Below are positions 6,749-14,691 of a stretch of DNA of 19,409 nucleotides, one piece after another. Under the pieces are notes generated by a model. It saw only the letters and a list, made by a program, of their open reading frames with translations, did not search any database and was not told the origin of the DNA. The DNA is from an uncultured Bacteroidales bacterium (GTDB lineage Bacteria > Bacteroidota > Bacteroidia > Bacteroidales > UBA932). How positions within the stretch are numbered: position 1 is the stretch's first letter; every line of letters starts with the position of its first letter. The position numbers were made by a program, and so were the translations under genes. The stretch spans positions 1 through 19,409 of the forward strand of contig CAJOMY010000014.1 of assembly GCA_905235775.1 (NCBI GenBank). The letters are read 5' to 3'.

Positions 6749-8061
6749 TACTCGAACAGGCATTTGCTCAAGGAGCGCAGGGCGCGCGCCTTGTCCTCCC
6801 CGCGCACGAGGAAGGAAATGTTGTAATTGCTTCCGCCATAAGAGATCATCCGCACGGGGATGTCTTTCATCGCCTCCATGGCGCGGGACTCGAAGCCCAC
6901 GTTCTCCCAGTCCATGTCGCCCACCACGCAGATGATGCACATGTCCAGGTCCACCCCCACGGTGCCATACTTCTTGAGGTCGTGCACGATCTCGCCCAGG
7001 TGGCGCGTGTTGTCGATCGACATCGACACGCCCACCTCGGAGGTGCAGATCATGTCGATGGAAGTCTGCCAGCTCTCGAAAATCTCGAAGACCTTGCGCA
7101 GGAAACCGTGCGCGAGGAGCATACGGGAAGACTTGATGCGGATGGCCGTAATATTATCCTTGGCGGCAATGGCCTTGATGGTGCCGGCCTCGGGAACATT
7201 GTCAATCAGGGTGCCCGGCGCCTCCGGCTCCATCGTGTTGAGCAGCAGCACCGGTATGCCGGCGAATTTGGCCGGCTGGATACAGGTCGGATGCAGGATC
7301 TTGGCCCCGAAATAGCCCAGCTCGGCGGCCTCCTCGAAGTGGAGGTGGCGCACGGCGGCGGTGTGGTCCACGAAACGGGGATCGTTGTTGTGCATGCCGT
7401 CGATGTCGGTCCAGATCTGGATCTCCTCGGCCCCGACGGCCGCACCGATCAGCGACGCCGTGTAGTCGGAGCCGCCACGTTGCAGATTGTCGATCTCGTC
7501 GTGCATATTGCGGCAGATGAAACCCTGCGTGAGATAGAGCGGGGCCTTGGGGTATTTCGCCAGCAGGGCCGTGAGCTTCTCGCGGATATAGTCCGTGTCC
7601 GGCTCCCCCTGCACGTCGATCTTCATGAAGTCGAGGGCCGGCAGCAGCTGTACCGCCACCCCCTTCTCCTGAAGATAGGAAGTCATCAGGTGCGTGGACA
7701 GGAGCTCGCCCTGTCCGATGATGATCTTGGACTCCACCTGCGTGAAGAGTTTCTTGGTGAAGGTCCTGATATAGTCGAAGACGCCGTCGGCATACTGCTG
7801 CGCCTTGTCGCGCGCTTCAGCGGTGCCGTACAATTCGCCGATGACGCCGCGGTACTTGGCGGCGAGGCGGTCAATGGTCTCGCGCGCGCCTTCCAGGTTG
7901 CGGTTGAACAGGTAGTCGGAGATCTCCACGAGGGAGTTGGTCGTACCGGACATGGCCGACAGGACGACAAAATTGCGGCCGCCGCGGGACACCAGGTCCG
8001 CGACGTGCTGGATGCGTTGTGCAGACCCAACCGACGTGCCGCCGAATTTCATTATTTTCAT
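6748..8061 (-). CDS. lysC: Aspartate kinase (monofunctional, ACT-regulated)
   Basis: Aspartokinase phosphorylates aspartate, the first step towards lysine, threonine and methionine. The 437-residue protein begins MKIMKFGGTSVGS, the kinase signature. It continues with VVLSAMSGTTNSL, RGGSDYTASLIGAAV and WTDIDGMHNNDPR. The last 150 residues hold two ACT-type segments (from TAIRIKSSRMLLAHGFL and from DMCIICVVGDM), implying feedback control by lysine or threonine. It ends without a homoserine dehydrogenase domain, so it is not the ThrA-type fusion. The ATG at 8061 is preferred over an in-frame TTG at 8073 because it puts the kinase motif at the very N-terminus. The gap to metX is 23 nt and the end overlaps lysA by one base; the pairing with lysA suggests a role in the lysine branch. 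Confidence 0.94.
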   Translation of the reverse strand: MKIMKFGGTSVGSAQRIQHVADLVSRGGRNFVVLSAMSGTTNSLVEISDYLFNRNLEGARETIDRLAAKYRGVIGELYGTAEARDKAQQYADGVFDYIRTFTKKLFTQVESKIIIGQGELLSTHLMTSYLQEKGVAVQLLPALDFMKIDVQGEPDTDYIREKLTALLAKYPKAPLYLTQGFICRNMHDEIDNLQRGGSDYTASLIGAAVGAEEIQIWTDIDGMHNNDPRFVDHTAAVRHLHFEEAAELGYFGAKILHPTCIQPAKFAGIPVLLLNTMEPEAPGTLIDNVPEAGTIKAIAAKDNITAIRIKSSRMLLAHGFLRKVFEIFESWQTSIDMICTSEVGVSMSIDNTRHLGEIVHDLKKYGTVGVDLDMCIICVVGDMDWENVGFESRAMEAMKDIPVRMISYGGSNYNISFLVRGEDKARALRSLSKCLFE

Positions 8062-8084
8062 ATTCTTTCGCAATTTTATCTAAA

Positions 8085-9119
8085 CTAACGGTTCTGGTAT
8101 TTCTCCAGCATGGGCTTCAGGATGGCGGTCAGCTGGTCGTTCTCAATCAGGAAGCCGTCGTGGCCGAATGCGGAGCTGATCTCCCGGTAGGCTGCCGTCT
8201 TGAGGGCGGCGACCGTGGCCCGGCCGTGGCTGGGCGGGAAGAGCACGTCACTGTCGATGCTGATCATCATGCAGTTGGCCTGGATACGGGCGAGCGCAGC
8301 CTCCACGCCTCCGCGGCCCCGGCCCACGTTCATGCTGTCCAGGGCATAGGTCAGATACCAATAGCTATAGGCGTCGAACTCGCGCCGCAGCAGCTTCAGT
8401 CCCTGGTATCGCTGATACGAGCCCGCCCGGTCGGCGAAAAGCGTATCCTCCTCCGGCTCCGCCTGGGTGAGGTTGTAGCCCGCATACGTACGGTAGGAAA
8501 TCAAGGCGATCGAACGGGCGCAGGCCAGTCCGGCGCTGCCGCCCTTCAGATCCTTCGCCTCGCGGAAAGTCGGATCCGCCTCGAGCGCCATGCGCTGCGA
8601 TTCGTTGAAGGCCGTCATGAACGGGGGCACGCGCGTGGCCGTGGCCAGGAACACCACGTCCCGCACCACCTCCGGCTCCATGATCACCCATTCCAGGGCC
8701 TGGAAGCCGCCGATCGACGGCCCCAGCATCAGGTCGATATGCCGGATGCCCAGATGCCGGCGCACCAGGATGTTGGCATTGACGATATCGCGCACGGTCG
8801 TGCGCGGAAAATCGAACAGATACGGCCGTCCGGTCTTCGGATCGACCGACGCCGGCCCCGTCTCCCCATAAGGCGAGCAGAGCATCGACGAACACACGAT
8901 GAAATAACGGTCCGGATCGAAGAGCTTTCCCTTCCCCACCAGCTGCGGCCACCAGTCCTCCGGGTTGGAATTGCCGGTCAGCGCGTGGCAGATCCACACG
9001 ACCGTATCGCCCGGCCGGTAGTCCCGGTCCGAGGTATGATACACCAGCTCCAGGTGGTCCAGAAAACCTCCTGCCTCAAACTGGAAAGGTCTGTCTACGA
9101 CAAGTTTGTTGTATCTCAT
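8085..9119 (-). CDS. metX: Homoserine O-acetyltransferase, MetX family
   Basis: MetX acylates homoserine, the committed step of methionine synthesis. The 344-residue alpha/beta-hydrolase has an oxyanion segment CHALTGN (45-51), the nucleophile elbow GPSIGG with Ser135, Asp291 in IDSDVLFPP, and His320 in FGHDGFL, forming the catalytic triad. The family motif around DSMNVGRGRG (261-270) is also present. Acetyl-CoA is the usual donor, but some MetX proteins use succinyl-CoA and the sequence alone does not settle this here. It begins 2 nt after the upstream aminotransferase stop and ends 23 nt before lysC. The placement joins methionine supply to the aspartate-kinase gene that feeds it. Confidence 0.93.
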   Translation of the reverse strand: MRYNKLVVDRPFQFEAGGFLDHLELVYHTSDRDYRPGDTVVWICHALTGNSNPEDWWPQLVGKGKLFDPDRYFIVCSSMLCSPYGETGPASVDPKTGRPYLFDFPRTTVRDIVNANILVRRHLGIRHIDLMLGPSIGGFQALEWVIMEPEVVRDVVFLATATRVPPFMTAFNESQRMALEADPTFREAKDLKGGSAGLACARSIALISYRTYAGYNLTQAEPEEDTLFADRAGSYQRYQGLKLLRREFDAYSYWYLTYALDSMNVGRGRGGVEAALARIQANCMMISIDSDVLFPPSHGRATVAALKTAAYREISSAFGHDGFLIENDQLTAILKPMLEKYQNR

Positions 9120-9121
9120 CT

Positions 9122-10441
9122 CTACTTTTCCTTCGGGTGATCCCGTTCAAACTCGGCCATCCGTTCCTCCAGCACCGGGTAGAGCTCCTCCCGCATCCGG
9201 CTGGTACAGCCGCGCACGCCCTGGCGGTGGCTGCCCGTCGTGGAGAGGGAAATGCTGCTGACGCCGTAGTGCATCAGCTCCACCACGAGCCGGTCCCCGG
9301 TCAGGCCCTCATAGCCGAGGGTAAAGAAGAAGCCGTCCCCCACCTCACGCGTCACGTCGCGGTCATAGACCACCGTGAAACCGTGCCGGCGGAAGATTTC
9401 CTTCATCCGCTCCGCCCGACGGGCATATTCGCGGGTATCCTCCACGAAGTCGATCTTGCCCTCGCAGGAGAGACGGAGCATCTCGGCATAGCCGTACTGC
9501 GTGGTGGCCGTGCAGCCGCTCGTGATCATGTAGAGGATGGAAGCGGTGAGCGTGACGCCGAACACGCCGGCGTCCTGGTAGCGCTGCGCCAGGGCCGGAT
9601 ACTGCCGCTCGTAAAGCCTGTCTCCGATGCAGCAGAGCGCGATGCGCTGGCCGGCGTAGCTGAAGATCTTGGAGGCCGAGAGCATCAGGATGTAATTGTC
9701 CGTGTAGCGGGCCACGGTGGGCAGGAAGGGGGCCTCGTAGGGATGTCCCAGCTCCCGGCGGTAATCCATGCAGAAATACGCCAGATCCTCCATCACCACG
9801 ACGTCCCACTTCGTGGCCAGCTCGCCGATCACCTGCAATTCTTCCTCCTCCAGGCAGATCCATGCGGGATTGTTGGGGTTGGAATAGACGATGGCGGCAA
9901 TGTCTCCGGCCGCAAGTTCCTGCTCCAGGCGCTCGCGGAGCGGAGCGGCGCCGCGCCAGGCATAGATGTCGAATTCGCGCCAGCCGATCCCGAGTACGCG
10001 CAACTGCGACTTCTGGATCGGGAAGCCCGGATCGATGAAGAGGACCTTGTCCTTGCCGGGAATGCGCTGCGTGCAGGCGATGAACGAGCCGAAAGAGGCC
10101 GCCACGGAGCCTGTCGTGGGCACGCAGCCGCGCGGACGGATGTCGATGTCAATAAAGGCCTTGACAAAGGCGGAAGCGGCCTCCTTGAGCTCCGGCACGC
10201 CCGCGGCGGCAGGATACTGCGATCCGATGCCGCTGTCGAGCGCCCGTTTTTCGGCCTCCACGCCATAGCGGTTGACAGGCAGACCGGGAGATCCCTGGTC
10301 CATCCGGATGAAAGGGATCCCCGTCTTCTGTTCGAGGTACTGCGCCGCCAGGAGAATCTCTCCGATCGTGGCGGTGGACAGCTCGGCTATGTTGTTGACG
10401 CGGCAGGCCTCGGAGACCAGCGCTTCGCTGAATATCTTCAT
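9122..10441 (-). CDS. PLP-dependent class I/II aminotransferase of unassigned substrate
   Basis: A 439-residue fold-type I aminotransferase. The PLP Lys is residue 258 in SASKIFSYAGQR, the SNPNNP motif lies at 187-192, and the pyridine-contacting region VVMEDLAYF at 215-223. The N-terminal part (FIRMDQGSPGLP, then IGSQYPAAAGVPELKEA) resembles an uncharacterised family common in Bacteroidales and differs from LL-diaminopimelate aminotransferase, which starts quite differently. It lies 2 nt after ilvE and 2 nt before metX, so it is certainly cotranscribed with amino-acid genes. Plausible roles are an aspartate or glutamate/pyruvate aminotransferase feeding the aspartate family, but the sequence does not fix the substrate. 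Confidence 0.88.
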   Translation of the reverse strand: MKIFSEALVSEACRVNNIAELSTATIGEILLAAQYLEQKTGIPFIRMDQGSPGLPVNRYGVEAEKRALDSGIGSQYPAAAGVPELKEAASAFVKAFIDIDIRPRGCVPTTGSVAASFGSFIACTQRIPGKDKVLFIDPGFPIQKSQLRVLGIGWREFDIYAWRGAAPLRERLEQELAAGDIAAIVYSNPNNPAWICLEEEELQVIGELATKWDVVVMEDLAYFCMDYRRELGHPYEAPFLPTVARYTDNYILMLSASKIFSYAGQRIALCCIGDRLYERQYPALAQRYQDAGVFGVTLTASILYMITSGCTATTQYGYAEMLRLSCEGKIDFVEDTREYARRAERMKEIFRRHGFTVVYDRDVTREVGDGFFFTLGYEGLTGDRLVVELMHYGVSSISLSTTGSHRQGVRGCTSRMREELYPVLEERMAEFERDHPKEK

Positions 10442-10443
10442 GT

Positions 10444-11481
10444 TCAGATCTTATGGCACCAGCGGTGGACGTCTTCGATCTCACCGAACTGGACGCCGGT
10501 AATACGCTTGTAGAGTTTTGTACAGACCGGTCCCACGGCCCCGTCTTCCTCAAAGCGGAAGCTGCGGGACACCGTCGGCTCCGCGAGTACGGGCTTCATG
10601 TCGATGTGGGACATCGGCGTGATGACGACAGCCGTGCCGCAACCGGCCGCTTCTTCGAACTCGTCGAGCTCGTCCAGCGGGATGGGACGCTTCTCGACCT
10701 TCATGCCGAAGTCGGCGGCGCATTCCTGCAGCGTGAGGTTGGTGATCGAAGGCAAAACACTGTCCGAAAGAGGGGTAACGTACGTATTCCCATCCCGGAT
10801 TCCAAAAAAGTTGGAAGAGCCGAACTCGTCCACGTACTGACGGGTCGCGGAATTGAGGTAGAGCAGCTCCGCATAGCCCTGCTCATGGGCGATCTTGTAC
10901 GGCACGAAGGTGCCGGCGTAGTTGGCGCTGAGCTTGTAGGAACCCGTTCCCTTCGGCGCGGCGCGGTCGAAGTCGCCGGGAATCACGGCGGCGGCGGAGC
11001 GCAGGTGGGCGCCATAATAGGAGCCGGCCGGCGCGCACATCACGGCGAGCGTCACCTCAGGATACGGCACCAGCTGCATCTGCGGATGCGGGGCGAAGAG
11101 CAGCGGACGCAGGTACAGCGAGGCCTGGTGTCCATACGGGGGCAGGAACTCCAGGTTGTTCCTGACACACAGCTCGCACATCTTGATGAACATCTCTTCA
11201 GAGGGCTCCGGAAGGCCCAGGAAACGGGCGGAACGGGCCATGCGGGCGGCGTTCTTCTCGGGCCGGAACATGACGATGCCTCCATCCTTCTGGCGGAATG
11301 CCTTCAGGCCTTCGAAGCAGGAGATGGCGTAGTGCAATCCCTGCGTGAAGGGGTCGATGGTGAAGGAGAAAGTTTCGGTGGTCTGGATGTCAGACCAGGC
11401 TCCGTCCCGGTAATGAGCCAGGACAACGGTGCGTGTACGATAGGCGTCGAAGCCTAATGAATCCCAATCTATCTGTGCCAT
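10444..11481 (-). CDS. ilvE: Branched-chain amino acid aminotransferase
   Basis: IlvE transfers the amino group of glutamate to the 2-oxo acids of valine, leucine and isoleucine, the shared last step. The 345-residue protein is a fold-type IV PLP enzyme: the PLP Lys is residue 183 in GTGSYKLSANYAG, with YAISCFEGLKAF at 51-62 and RPEKNAARM nearby. The phosphate-binding EFGSSNFFGI and the ITPMSHID segment follow. It starts at an ATG 24 nt downstream of leuB and ends 2 nt before the next aminotransferase. No promoter is visible in the 24-nt spacer. Confidence 0.95.
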   Translation of the reverse strand: MAQIDWDSLGFDAYRTRTVVLAHYRDGAWSDIQTTETFSFTIDPFTQGLHYAISCFEGLKAFRQKDGGIVMFRPEKNAARMARSARFLGLPEPSEEMFIKMCELCVRNNLEFLPPYGHQASLYLRPLLFAPHPQMQLVPYPEVTLAVMCAPAGSYYGAHLRSAAAVIPGDFDRAAPKGTGSYKLSANYAGTFVPYKIAHEQGYAELLYLNSATRQYVDEFGSSNFFGIRDGNTYVTPLSDSVLPSITNLTLQECAADFGMKVEKRPIPLDELDEFEEAAGCGTAVVITPMSHIDMKPVLAEPTVSRSFRFEEDGAVGPVCTKLYKRITGVQFGEIEDVHRWCHKI

Positions 11482-11505
11482 AACTTTAGCTTATATTACC
11501 CGATT

Positions 11506-12564
11506 TTAGATGTGTTCTGCCACCCAGTCTCCCACCTCCGAGGTGAAAAAAACATGTCCGGAAGCGGCCAAATCTTCAGTGACAATATTATTTTCTATAC
11601 TGGCAGTCACCGCATTACGAATTGCCCGTCCTTCTGCCATCAGACCGAAGGCATATTCGAACATCATCGCGGCTGAAAGGATGGCCGCGAGGGGGTTCGC
11701 GATGTTCTTTCCGGCCGCCTGCGGCCAGGATCCGTGAATCGGCTCGTAAACCCCGGTCTTCTCGCCGACGGAAGCGGAGGCGAGCAGGCCCATCGAGCCG
11801 GAGACCACGCTGGCTTCGTCCGTGAGGATGTCGCCGAAGGTGTTCTCCGTCACGATGACATCAAAGAACTTCGGGCCCGTGATCAGTTTCATGGCAGCGT
11901 TGTCCACATACATGTAGTCCGTCTCGACTTCCGGATAGGACGGCGCCATCTCCTGGGCGATCTGGCGCCACAGGCGGGAGGATTCGAGGACGTTCGCCTT
12001 GTCCACCACGGTGAGGTGTTTGCGGCGGCGCATGGCATATTCGAAAGCCTGCCGGAGGATGCGCTCGATTTCGAAGCGGTGGTAGATGTTGGTGTCATAG
12101 GCGGTATCTCCACCGTCCAGTCTCCCCTTCTCGCCGAAATACATGCCGCCGGTGAGCTCGCGGAGCACGAGGAAGTCGGCCCCGTCCACCAGAGCCTCCT
12201 TGAGCGGGGATTTGTGCACCAGGGACTTGAAGGTCTCCACCGGACGCAGGTTGGCGTACAGGCCCAGCTGCTTGCGCATGGCCAGCAGACCCTGCTCCGG
12301 ACGGACCTTGGCGGTCGGATCGTTGTCGTATTTGGGATCGCCCACGGCGCCGAACAGCACGGCGTCCGCCTTCAGGCAGGTCCGGTAGGTGACGTCCGGG
12401 AAGGCGTCGCCGAAACGGTCGATGGCGCATGCGCCGACATAGGCGAATTGGTAGGACACCTCGTGTCCGAACCTGCGGCAGACGGCATTCACGCTTTTGA
12501 CCGCCTGGTCGATGACCTCGGGGCCGATGCCGTCCCCGGGCAGAAGGGCAATGTTCAGTTTCAT
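11506..12564 (-). CDS. leuB: 3-isopropylmalate dehydrogenase
   Basis: LeuB oxidatively decarboxylates 3-isopropylmalate with NAD+. Next to cimA it is also expected to act on 3-methylmalate on the way to 2-oxobutanoate. The 352-residue length is standard. Motifs are PGDGIGPEV at the N-terminus, RKQLGLYANLRP with substrate-binding arginines, DKANVLESSRLWR with the catalytic Lys, TENTFGDILTDEAS with the metal-binding Asp residues, and EPIHGSWPQAAGKNIANP for nucleotide binding. Its ATG overlaps the cimA stop (ATGA), so translation is probably coupled. Confidence 0.96.
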   Translation of the reverse strand: MKLNIALLPGDGIGPEVIDQAVKSVNAVCRRFGHEVSYQFAYVGACAIDRFGDAFPDVTYRTCLKADAVLFGAVGDPKYDNDPTAKVRPEQGLLAMRKQLGLYANLRPVETFKSLVHKSPLKEALVDGADFLVLRELTGGMYFGEKGRLDGGDTAYDTNIYHRFEIERILRQAFEYAMRRRKHLTVVDKANVLESSRLWRQIAQEMAPSYPEVETDYMYVDNAAMKLITGPKFFDVIVTENTFGDILTDEASVVSGSMGLLASASVGEKTGVYEPIHGSWPQAAGKNIANPLAAILSAAMMFEYAFGLMAEGRAIRNAVTASIENNIVTEDLAASGHVFFTSEVGDWVAEHI

Positions 12565-14114
12565 TTGAGTTGGTTCAGATCCATGTTTTCGATGATATTG
12601 AGCATCTTGACCGTGGCCTTGATGGCGGCTTCCGTCTGATCGGAGTCGATGCCGCGGGTCTTGAACTCATAGTCGCCGTTCTTCCAGGAAATGCTGGCGG
12701 ACACGAGGGCGTCCGTCTTGCCTCCCGGCGGGATGGTGACCTGATAGTCGGTGAGCACGGGATGCTTCTTGCCGAGCTTCTCGTAGATGATCCAGAGCGC
12801 CTTCATGAAGGCGTCGTACTGGCCGTCGCCGGGCGCGGCGGCCTCATATTCCTCCCCGTGGATGCTGACCTTGACAATGGCCACCGGACGCATGCCGCGG
12901 GCCAGCTGCAGGGAATAATTGACGATATGGATGTTGTCCTGGGTGGCGGCGTTCGTCGTCTTGAGGACGTCCGCCACGATGAACGGGAGGTCCTCCGGGG
13001 CCAGGGTCTCTTTCTTGTCGCCCAGCTCCACGACGCGCTGCGTCACGAGTCTGACCTGGTCGGGCGTAAGGCGGATGCCGAGCTTGTCGAGGTTCTTGAT
13101 GATGTTGGCCTTGCCGCTCATCTTGCCGAGCGCGTAACTGCGTTCGCGTCCGAAGCGCTGCGGCAGCAGCGGGTTGGCATAGAGATTGGCCTTGTTGTCG
13201 CCGTCGGCGTGCACGCCGCTGCTCTGCGTAAAGACATTCTCCCCCACCACCGGCTGGTTGCCCGGGATACGGATGCCAGAGATGCTCTCCACGTATTTGC
13301 AGACATGCGTCAGGCTGCCCTCTTCCACGGCCACGGAGCAGCCGAGCTGGTCCCTGAGCGCCGCCACGACGCTCGCGACGGGGGCATTGCCGCTGCGCTC
13401 GCCCAGGCCGTTGACAGTCACGTGGACGCCGCTGACGCCGGCGCGGACTGCCGCCAGGCTGTTGGCGACCGCGAGGCCGTAGTCGTCATGGGCATGGAAA
13501 TCGAAGGACAACTGCGGGAAGCGTTCGCACATGCGGCCGACATACTCCTCGACCTGCCAGGGATTGAGTACGCCCAACGTGTCGGGCAGCATCACCCGCC
13601 GGATGGGCTGGAAGCGCAGTTTGTCCAGCAAGCCGAACACGTAGTCGGGCGAATCGGCCATGCCGTTGGACCAGTCTTCGAGGTAAAGATTGACCGAGAG
13701 GCCGCGCACGCCGGCATGACCGATCACGCGGATAATATCCTCGGCGTGCCGGTCCGGGGTCTTTTTCAATTGCTTTTCGAGATGACGCAGCGAGCCCTTG
13801 GCGAGGATATTGACCACCTTGCCGCCGGCATCGGCGATCCAGTCCACGGACACGCCGTCATCGACAAAGCCCAGGGCCTCCACGCGGTCCAGGCAGCCGG
13901 CGCCTGCCGCCCAGGCGCAGATGCGCCGGAAGGCCTCGCTCTCCCCAGCCGAAACGCGGGCGGACGCCACTTCCACACGATCGACCTTCAGCTCCTCGAG
14001 CAGGAGCTGGGCAATGGCCAGCTTCTCGTTGGCATTGAACGAGACGCCGGCGGTCTGCTCGCCGTCGCGCAGGGTGGTGTCGAGGATCTCGACGCTAGTT
14101 TCTTTTAGACTCAA
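12561..14114 (-). CDS. cimA: (R)-citramalate synthase, Leptospira-type
   Basis: CimA condenses pyruvate with acetyl-CoA to citramalate, opening a threonine-independent route to isoleucine. The 517-residue protein has the DTTLRDGEQ motif (12-20), the metal-binding FHAHDDYGLAVANS, NGLGERSGNAPV, SSGVHADGDNKANLYANP and a C-terminal LeuA-type regulatory domain (about 390-515). It resembles Leptospira interrogans CimA along its length. Residues I recall as active-site or pyruvate-pocket positions there (Arg16, Asp17, Leu81, Leu104, Tyr144, Glu146) occur here at the same numbers, which favours pyruvate over 2-oxoisovalerate. The start is TTG at 14114, inside leuD (20-nt overlap); no ATG or GTG lies before the first motif. 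The end overlaps leuB. A true LeuA is encoded separately in the same operon. Confidence 0.9.
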   Translation of the reverse strand: MSLKETSVEILDTTLRDGEQTAGVSFNANEKLAIAQLLLEELKVDRVEVASARVSAGESEAFRRICAWAAGAGCLDRVEALGFVDDGVSVDWIADAGGKVVNILAKGSLRHLEKQLKKTPDRHAEDIIRVIGHAGVRGLSVNLYLEDWSNGMADSPDYVFGLLDKLRFQPIRRVMLPDTLGVLNPWQVEEYVGRMCERFPQLSFDFHAHDDYGLAVANSLAAVRAGVSGVHVTVNGLGERSGNAPVASVVAALRDQLGCSVAVEEGSLTHVCKYVESISGIRIPGNQPVVGENVFTQSSGVHADGDNKANLYANPLLPQRFGRERSYALGKMSGKANIIKNLDKLGIRLTPDQVRLVTQRVVELGDKKETLAPEDLPFIVADVLKTTNAATQDNIHIVNYSLQLARGMRPVAIVKVSIHGEEYEAAAPGDGQYDAFMKALWIIYEKLGKKHPVLTDYQVTIPPGGKTDALVSASISWKNGDYEFKTRGIDSDQTEAAIKATVKMLNIIENMDLNQLK

Positions 14115-14691
14115 AATCTTCTATTTTGTCTTTCTGCTCAAGGAGATAGTCGATATCATCCAAAGCATGGGTCAAACAATATTTCTTGTAGGCGTTGAGC
14201 TCGAAGCGCTCGCTGCGACCCGTGGCCAGGTTGGTCACAGTCTGGGCCGGGACATCCACACGCACCTTCGTGCCGGGATCCGCGGCGATGCTCCCGAACA
14301 GCTCCGCGAGGAAAGCCTCGGACACCACCACCGGCAGGACGAAGTTGTTGAGCTCGTTGTTCTTGTGGATGTCGGCGAAGAAACTGGAGATCACCACGCG
14401 GAAGCCGTAGCCGGCGATGGCCCAGGCGGCGTGCTCGCGGCTCGAGCCGGAACCGAAGTTCTTGCCTGCCACGAGGATGCATCCGCCGTAGCGCGGGTCG
14501 TTCAGCACGAAGCCGGACTTGGGCGTACCGTCGGCGTTGTAGCGCCAGTCCCGGAAGAGGTTGTCGCCGAAGAACTTCTCTTCGCGCGTGGTGGCTTTCA
14601 GGAAGCGGGCCGGAATGATCTGGTCCGTGTCCACGTTCTCAAGCGGAAGGGGCACGCAGGTGCTCTCGATGATGTCGAATTTCTGTTTCAT
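14095..14691 (-). CDS. leuD: Isopropylmalate isomerase small subunit
   Basis: LeuD pairs with LeuC to isomerise 2-isopropylmalate to 3-isopropylmalate, and very likely citramalate to 3-methylmalate. The 198-residue protein shows NVDTDQIIPARFL, the swivelling-domain motif NFGSGSSREHAAWAI, and the following segment VISSFFADIHKNN. Its ATG overlaps the leuC TGA (ATGA) and its last 20 nt overlap the start of cimA, so leuC, leuD and cimA are probably translationally linked. Length is typical of the bacterial small subunit. Confidence 0.96.
   Translation of the reverse strand: MKQKFDIIESTCVPLPLENVDTDQIIPARFLKATTREEKFFGDNLFRDWRYNADGTPKSGFVLNDPRYGGCILVAGKNFGSGSSREHAAWAIAGYGFRVVISSFFADIHKNNELNNFVLPVVVSEAFLAELFGSIAADPGTKVRVDVPAQTVTNLATGRSERFELNAYKKYCLTHALDDIDYLLEQKDKIEDFESKRN

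Noticed and set aside
6749..6940. Upstream extension of the lysA frame inside lysC
   Set aside because: The translation is an out-of-frame shadow of the lysC ACT domain; the ATG at 6748 matches the family start and the TAATG overlap.
8062..8073. TTG start 12 nt upstream for lysC
   Set aside because: The ATG at 8061 gives the standard MKxMKFGGTS start, and the extra residues (from TTG CGA AAG AAT) have no family support.
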